From Acetivibrio thermocellus ATCC 27405 (lineage in GTDB: Bacteria > Bacillota > Clostridia > Acetivibrionales > Acetivibrionaceae): 64,000 nucleotides of DNA. The stretch's first letter is position 1, and each line of letters opens with the position of its first letter. Of this stretch, positions 58,172 to 64,000 are shown one piece after another. A program made the translations under genes and the position numbers. The stretch lies in NCBI RefSeq assembly GCF_000015865.1, contig NC_009012.1, positions 2,783,081 to 2,847,080 of the forward strand, written 5' to 3'. The notes under the pieces are model-generated. The model was not told the origin of the DNA, did no database searches, and was given only the letters and a program-made list of their open reading frames with translations.

Positions 58172-58187
58172 TGTTTCACGTGAAACA
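58172..58187. promoter_or_regulatory. parS site 1
   Basis: TGTTTCACGTGAAACA, the perfect 16-bp palindromic ParB loading site, about 500 bp upstream of soj. Confidence 0.97.
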
Positions 58188-58417
58188 TTTTATATTTAAA
58201 ATTATAATATTTATCTTTGTTTTTACAAGTACAACATTGCAGTGCAAAAAGGTGATAATTAAAAGACAGTAAGATGAAACAACAATAATTAATGAACAAT
58301 AAATTTTATAAAGACCTGTGAAACAAAAGCTATTTAAAATATTGATTTCAATAAAAAGGATGCAGCTTTTGCAGGTGATAATTTTAATGAGAAATAACAA
58401 AATATATAATAATTCGT

Positions 58418-58445
58418 TTGTCAATTAATGAATATATGATATAAT
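58418..58445 (+). promoter_or_regulatory. Candidate soj-spo0J promoter
   Basis: TTGTCA (58418-58423), 16-bp spacer, TATAAT (58440-58445). The leader to soj would be about 230 nt. The -10 is perfect; the spacer is one base short of optimum. Confidence 0.45.
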
Positions 58446-58684
58446 AAATTAGCAAGAAATTTATGCTCAACAACCTTAAATTAAACTGAAGAATTTGGTA
58501 TATGCAGCAAATTAAATACACTTTTTTTTGGATATGCACCACGGAAAATGCATGAACACAGTTAAAAAGGTGTTTTAAGTGGGGAGATTTCACCCCACAA
58601 AATTTTGAGAAAAAAGTCAGCCTTATGAGAACACGGTATTAATTGTTTTTAGTATCGAATGTTGATTGCCAGGGAGTGAATACG

Positions 58685-59461
58685 ATGTCGAAAGTAATTG
58701 CAGTAGCAAATCAAAAAGGCGGAGTCGGAAAAACTACTACTGCTGTAAATTTAAGTTCTTGTCTTGCTTACAAGGGGAAAAAAGTACTGATTTTGGATAT
58801 TGACCCTCAGGGGAACACAACCAGCGGCCTTGGGATTGACAAAAAGAAAATCAATAAATCAATCTATGATATATTAATAAACGAAGCAGATATAAATGAT
58901 GTATTGGTTGACACACCTGTAGAGAATTTAAAACTGTGCCCGTCAAATATTGAATTGGCGGGTGCTGAAGTCGAATTGGTATCTTCAATTTCCAGAGAGA
59001 CAAGACTCAAAAGCGCTTTAGAACCTGTCAGAAATGACTACGATTTTATACTCATTGATTGTCCTCCTTCTTTAGGGCTGCTTACATTAAATTCTCTGAC
59101 TGCTGCCGATAAAATACTCGTTCCCATTCAGTGCGAATATTATGCTTTGGAAGGCTTAAGTCAGCTTATGGAGACCGTAAAACTTGTTCAAAAGCATTTA
59201 AACAAGAACCTGGATGTTGAGGGAGTAGTACTTACAATGTTCGATGCTAGAACAAATTTATCAATACAGGTAGTGGAAGAGGTCAAAAAATATTTTAAAA
59301 ATAAAGTATACAGAACAATTATTCCAAGAAATGTAAGATTAAGTGAGGCACCGAGTTTTGGGCTTCCCATAATATTATACGATCCAAAGTCAAAAGGAGC
59401 GGAATGTTATCTTGAGCTTGCGGATGAAGTTATAGAATATTCTGAGGAGGAAGTTCAATGA
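58685..59461 (+). CDS. soj: Chromosome partitioning ATPase ParA/Soj
   Basis: Start ATG at 58685 (MSKVIAVANQKGGVGKTTT) with AGGGAGTG upstream; a longer frame from 58643 is not conserved. 258 residues. The deviant Walker A KGGVGKTTTAVNLSS (about 11-25) has the signature lysine, LDIDPQGNTTSG is the A' motif, and DCPPSLGLLTLN is Walker B. Soj dimers bind DNA with ATP, are released by Spo0J, and regulate DnaA. The stop codon overlaps the spo0J start (ATGA). Confidence 0.97.
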   Translation: MSKVIAVANQKGGVGKTTTAVNLSSCLAYKGKKVLILDIDPQGNTTSGLGIDKKKINKSIYDILINEADINDVLVDTPVENLKLCPSNIELAGAEVELVSSISRETRLKSALEPVRNDYDFILIDCPPSLGLLTLNSLTAADKILVPIQCEYYALEGLSQLMETVKLVQKHLNKNLDVEGVVLTMFDARTNLSIQVVEEVKKYFKNKVYRTIIPRNVRLSEAPSFGLPIILYDPKSKGAECYLELADEVIEYSEEEVQ

Positions 59462-60327
59462 ATAAAAAGGGTCTTGGAAAAGGATTGGGAGCGTTAATTT
59501 CCAGTGCCGGTGAAGAAAAGGTTGACAGTGGAGTTATCGAGGTTAAAATAAATGATATAGAACCAAATACCAATCAGCCGAGAAAATATTTTGATACTGA
59601 AAAACTTGAGCAGTTAGCCGAATCGATACGAAAACACGGTGTCGTCCAGCCGATAATCGTAAGGCGCGAAAACGGCACTTACAGAATTGTGGCGGGGGAA
59701 AGAAGATGGAGGGCGGCAAGGCTTGCAGGCCTTACGACGATACCTGTTATAGAAAAGGATTTATCCAATAAACAGATTATGGAGATTGCTCTTATTGAAA
59801 ACATACAGCGTGAAGACTTGAATCCTATTGAAGAGGCAGAAGCATACCATAGACTTTTGAATGAATTTAACATGACCCAGGAAGAACTGTCGAATTCAAT
59901 AGGCAAAAGCAGGTCCGCCATTGCAAATACTATAAGGCTTTTGGGTCTGCCGGACAAAGTAAAAGAAAAACTGATTGAAGGTAGAATAACAAGTGGACAT
60001 GCAAGGGCTCTGCTGGCAATTGACAACAGGGAACTTCAGGAAAAGCTTTGCGATGAAATAATAGATAAAAATCTTACCGTAAGGCAGGTTGAATTGCTGG
60101 TAAAAAAGAAGCTGGCTGAATTAAGCGGCAGCGAAAACAAAAGAAATAAAAATGAAAAAATAAATAAAGAGGAATATCTTAAAATTGAGGAGAATTTGCA
60201 GAACATATTCGGTACAAAAGTAAAATTGATAAACAATAATAAAAAGGGTAAGATTATGATTGAATATTATTCGGAGGAGGAACTTGAAAGATTGATTGAA
60301 TTATTAGGAAGTATTGGTAATAAATAG
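59458..60327 (+). CDS. spo0J: Chromosome partitioning protein ParB/Spo0J
   Basis: 289 residues. The N-terminal peptide KKGLGKGLGALIS stimulates the ATPase Soj. The CTPase domain has NTNQPRKYF and GERRWRAARLAG. The helix-turn-helix carries ParB-type specificity residues Arg152 (KSRSAIANT), Thr158, Gly163 (LLGLP) and Gly180 (ITSGHARALL), unlike the Noc paralogue at 42930. It binds the two parS sites on either side, slides as a CTP clamp and recruits SMC. The C-terminal dimerisation domain is complete. Confidence 0.97.
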   Translation: MNKKGLGKGLGALISSAGEEKVDSGVIEVKINDIEPNTNQPRKYFDTEKLEQLAESIRKHGVVQPIIVRRENGTYRIVAGERRWRAARLAGLTTIPVIEKDLSNKQIMEIALIENIQREDLNPIEEAEAYHRLLNEFNMTQEELSNSIGKSRSAIANTIRLLGLPDKVKEKLIEGRITSGHARALLAIDNRELQEKLCDEIIDKNLTVRQVELLVKKKLAELSGSENKRNKNEKINKEEYLKIEENLQNIFGTKVKLINNNKKGKIMIEYYSEEELERLIELLGSIGNK

Positions 60328-60330
60328 GAT

Positions 60331-60420
60331 GCTCTATTTTCCTTTATAATCGATTTTTATTGTATAGGTAATATAAAATATCATCTTTGGTATTGCTTTT
60401 GTTAAAAACGAAAATAGAGC
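60331..60420 (+). terminator. Long-loop inverted repeat after spo0J
   Basis: GCTCTATTTTC (60331-60341) and GAAAATAGAGC (60410-60420) are perfect 11-bp complements separated by 68 bases. The right arm is followed by TTTATTTT. It starts three bases after the spo0J stop codon. It probably acts as the terminator, although the loop is unusually long. Confidence 0.5.
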
Positions 60421-60581
60421 TTTATTTTAACAATAGAAATATATGGCAGAATATTTAGTGAGAACTAATTATTTTATTAAAAAGTGGCAATAATTATTTT
60501 ATTATTGGTTAGAGCTAAAAGATTTTTCATATTAGTTTCAAGAATTTTTTTGGATTTTAATAAAGAACAGCTTTTATAGAA

Positions 60582-60597
60582 TGTTTCACGTGAAACA
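60582..60597. promoter_or_regulatory. parS site 2
   Basis: A second perfect TGTTTCACGTGAAACA, 255 bp past spo0J. The stretch 60421-60888 around it is otherwise AT-rich and non-coding with nothing else recognised. Confidence 0.97.
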
Positions 60598-60888
60598 TCT
60601 TTAGAGAGAAGACAAATTAAAGGACCGGACAATAAATCACTGTTAATTGAAAATTACTCATTTTAAATAGAAAACAGGGATGAAAGAACCGGCGGAAACT
60701 GAGATCTGAAATACAAGTAAAGCCTAATGCAATTTAAAAACTAAAAGCAAGATTTTAGGAATGCAGCAAAATGAAAAGAAAAGGACAAAACAAATAAAAA
60801 ACTGAAAAATTCAAATTTGAAAAAAAAGAATTAGTTATCAAAACAAACCACAAATGAAAAAGACCATAATAAAAGAGAAGGGGTAAGT

Positions 60889-61398
60889 ATGTCATCAGAT
60901 GTTATAATTGACGTAATTGAGCTTTACGGCCCGTTTGTATTGATTGCAAATGCGATAGTGACTTTAATATTGATAATAGCGTTATTTGTGACCAACAGGA
61001 AACTGAAAGAGCTGAAAAGAAAATATAAAAAATTCATGAATGGATCTGACAATAAAAATATCGAAGAATTACTGCTTGATAATATAAAACTGTCAAATGA
61101 CATATCTTTGAAGAATAAAGAGATAGAAAACAGGGTAATGAGTCTGGAAAGAGACTTGCAGCGTTGCATACAAAAAGTTGGTGTGGTAAGATACAACGCA
61201 TTTGATGATGTGGGCAGCGACTTAAGCTTTTCGATAGCATTGCTGGACGACAATGACAATGGAGTTGTAATAAGCGGAATATACTCAAGAGAGAGCTCAA
61301 CAACATACGCAAAAAAAATAGTAAACGGAACTTCCAAAAATCCACTTTCAGCGGAAGAATTACAGGCTATATCCGAATCAAAAAAAATAAATTATTAA
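60889..61398 (+). CDS. DUF4446 family membrane-anchored protein
   Basis: 169 residues. One N-terminal membrane helix (about 15-36, VLIANAIVTLILIIALFV) precedes a basic segment and a coiled coil (about 40-95). The conserved DUF4446 part reads QKVGVVRYNAFDDVGSDLSFSIALLDDNDNGVV-like (about 105-137), followed by GIYSRESSTTYAKKI. This family is widespread in Clostridia, often next to spo0J or serS, and has no known function. AGAAGGGG precedes the ATG. The coiled coil and location near the partition genes are all that can be said. Confidence 0.85.
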   Translation: MSSDVIIDVIELYGPFVLIANAIVTLILIIALFVTNRKLKELKRKYKKFMNGSDNKNIEELLLDNIKLSNDISLKNKEIENRVMSLERDLQRCIQKVGVVRYNAFDDVGSDLSFSIALLDDNDNGVVISGIYSRESSTTYAKKIVNGTSKNPLSAEELQAISESKKINY

Positions 61399-61418
61399 AT
61401 ATATAATGGGTGAACAAA

Positions 61419-62159
61419 ATGTATAAAAATAAAAACAGTAAAACATTGTGGGTCTATGCGGTAGTACTTTTTGCCTGTGCGGCAATTGTATTGTTATGGA
61501 CTGGATATAGTCAGATAAAAATTAATAATTATCTTCAGGAATATGAAGACAAATTACATGATAAAGAAAATGAAAGCAGTATGTTTCAGTACAACTTAAG
61601 TTCGGCTCTTGCTGAAAATGAGAAGCTGAAAAAACAGATAAATGAACTGAAAGAGAAATTGGAAGCTGTGGAAAAGGAAAATGAATTACTGAAAAAAGAA
61701 ATTTCGGATTCGGAGAATAAAAAAGAAAAAGAGAAAAATTTATATGAGAATATAATGGAAGCTTATATAGAGTATGCAAAAGGAAATATAAAAGAGTGTG
61801 CTCTCAAACTTCTTGAAATAGACAGCAAGAGCATAACGGATAATAATTTACTGGAAAAATACAATGATTTGGTCGAAAAAACTTATAAAAAAGCTTCAGA
61901 ACTGTTTTACTTCGAAGGATACGAGAATTATAAAAACAAAAAATACAGCGAAGCTGTAAAAAGCCTGAATCTTTCGCTAAAATTATATGATGAAGATTAT
62001 TATGCTGATGACTGTTATTATTTTATAGCATATTCGGAATATAATATTGGGAATTACGATAAAGCAAAAGAAGCCCTAAATACCATAATTAATAACTATC
62101 CTGACAGCAGTTATTATAAGGATGCCAAAGACCTATTGAGAATTATAGAAAATAAATAA
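61419..62159 (+). CDS. Membrane-anchored coiled-coil/TPR protein
   Basis: Start ATG at 61419 with GGGTGA upstream; a GTG at 61410 is possible. 246 residues. One membrane helix (about 8-28), a coiled coil (about 40-110, heptads of E/K/L), then two to three TPR-like helical pairs, including EGYENYKNKKYSEAVKSLNL (about 165-184) and YNIGNYDKAKEALNTIINNY. The C-terminal part resembles CpoB/YbgF-type TPRs. It lies 20 bp after the DUF4446 gene, so they are probably co-transcribed. Extracytoplasmic scaffolding is plausible, but function is unknown. Confidence 0.82.
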   Translation: MYKNKNSKTLWVYAVVLFACAAIVLLWTGYSQIKINNYLQEYEDKLHDKENESSMFQYNLSSALAENEKLKKQINELKEKLEAVEKENELLKKEISDSENKKEKEKNLYENIMEAYIEYAKGNIKECALKLLEIDSKSITDNNLLEKYNDLVEKTYKKASELFYFEGYENYKNKKYSEAVKSLNLSLKLYDEDYYADDCYYFIAYSEYNIGNYDKAKEALNTIINNYPDSSYYKDAKDLLRIIENK

Positions 62160-62310
62160 AGTTTTAAATAACGAAAAAGTAAAAAATTTCTCTGTAATCC
62201 GAAAACTTTTTTGGAAATGAAAGTGTTATAATATAAGTATGTATCATCAGTATCTTTATCAGGTAATGATAAAAATAAACACTTTAATTAAAACATACTA
62301 TTAACAGTAA

Positions 62311-63594
<1,284 letters not shown>

Positions 63595-63848
63595 TTGTTT
63601 AAGAAAATCTCTTAAACAGAAGTACCTGCAGGGTATTTAGGGAATTCAGTTTAAGTAAGATACATTATAAGATACATTATTTTACGAATTAAAATAAACT
63701 AAACAAGGAGAAAATATAGAAGGAGCACGATATTTAAGATTTCTGCCAAAATTATGATGATAAAAGATAAAAATTACCTTAAAAAGGTATAATAAAAGTC
63801 TTGACAAAGCATATGTAACATGGTATATTAATTTGTGTCGTTAAGGAT
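63595..63848. other. Intergenic region serS-tRNA-Ser
   Basis: Contains a hairpin without a T run just after serS (TGTTTAAGA / TCTTAAACA, 63596-63618), a short tandem AAGATACATTAT repeat near 63657-63680, and the tRNA promoter. Confidence 0.5.
63801..63829 (+). promoter_or_regulatory. Promoter of the tRNA-Ser genes
   Basis: TTGACA (63801-63806), 17-bp spacer, TATATT (63824-63829), about 20 bp before the first tRNA-Ser. Confidence 0.8.
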
Positions 63849-63939
63849 GGAGAGATGGTCGAGCTGGTTTAAGGCGCCGGTCTTGAAAACCGGAGTAGGC
63901 GCAAGCCTACCGTGAGTTCGAATCTCACTCTCTCCGCCA
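63849..63939 (+). tRNA. tRNA-Ser (anticodon TGA)
   Basis: 91 nt with encoded CCA. The acceptor stem GGAGAGA/TCTCTCC closes it. The anticodon loop is CTTGAAAAC, giving TGA. The long variable arm GTAGGCGCAAGCCTAC is the class II feature read by SerRS. Confidence 0.97.
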
Positions 63940-63968
63940 TATTATTTTTAATAGCAATTTTTTTCTGT

Positions 63969-64000
63969 GGAGAAGTACCCAAGTAGGTCGAAGGGGACGG
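63969..64000 (+). tRNA. tRNA-Ser, 5' part only (cut by window edge)
   Basis: Starts GGAGAAGTACCCAAGTAGGT, the usual 5' half of a serine tRNA, and stops at the window edge before the anticodon. A GCT anticodon is likely from resemblance but is not visible. Confidence 0.75.

Larger units (their letters stand above)
57738..58684. other. Long AT-rich non-coding region between gyrB and soj
   Basis: About 950 bp without a credible gene; two antisense frames of 69-82 codons inside it have no ribosome sites or recognisable content. It holds one parS site (58172) and a candidate soj promoter (58418-58445). GGTGATAATT occurs near 58249 and 58373. A small hairpin AGCCAC/GTGGCT lies near 57872-57889. 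The remainder shows nothing recognisable. Confidence 0.5.

Noticed and set aside
58176-58593. Two small antisense frames in the gyrB-soj gap
   Set aside because: Extremely AT-rich, no ribosome sites, and one overlaps the parS palindrome.

Overview
The window comes from an AT-rich, spore-forming, cellulolytic Firmicute and spans its replication origin. A dockerin-bearing GH9 cellulase with two CBM3 modules, a 1036-residue SLH surface protein, spore genes (SASP, SleB/CwlJ-type hydrolase, GerQ) and the overall gene order match my recollection of Acetivibrio (Clostridium) thermocellus. That identification is recognition, not a database result.

Layout. (1) 1-17.1 kb, minus strand: a surface-polysaccharide or glycan operon read right to left. 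It runs from a Wzz-like protein through an O-antigen-ligase-like giant, aminotransferase, phosphoglycosyl transferase, GNAT, FemAB-like protein, GT2, UDP-sugar dehydrogenase, GT1, GT1, polymerase-like protein, GT1 and Wzx flippase to a cut-off CapD/PglF-like protein. A consensus promoter and a structured leader precede it. (2) 17.3-20.6 kb: the S-layer protein gene with a strong promoter and a 140-nt leader. (3) 20.8-24.2 kb: a SASP, a cwlJ-gerQ-like spore pair, a CBS protein and an extracytoplasmic lipase-like protein. (4) 24.2-24.5 kb: a non-coding cluster of DnaA boxes. (5) 24.5-28 kb: nadA-nadB-nadC for de novo NAD synthesis. (6) 28.3-30.2 kb: an unknown lipoprotein and an orphan AgrB-like protease. 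(7) 30.3-35.5 kb: a 16S-tRNA-Ala-23S-5S operon on the minus strand. (8) 36-40 kb: a YfbR-like HD phosphohydrolase and the cellulosomal cellulase. (9) 40.1-63.6 kb: the origin region. Leftward: rpmH-rnpA-yidD-yidC-jag, mnmE-mnmG-rsmG-noc, gyrA. Rightward: dnaA-dnaN-yaaA-recF-remB-gyrB, soj-spo0J, two small membrane-anchored proteins and serS. (10) 63.8-64 kb: tRNA-Ser and the start of a second tRNA-Ser.

How it works together. oriC is bipartite around dnaA. DnaA boxes and a DnaA-trio-like array lie in the dnaA-dnaN gap, and two perfect parS sites flank soj-spo0J. The two ParB-family proteins carry different specificity residues, one Noc-like (Q-K-K-R) and one ParB-like (R-T-G-G). The rRNA operon and most genes run away from the origin. 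The glycan operon lies directly downstream of the S-layer gene, which suggests, without proving it, that it makes a glycan for the cell surface or for the S-layer itself. The less ordinary items are the distal DnaA-box cluster, the reading-frame problem at the start of the cellulase gene and the structured leader of the glycan operon.
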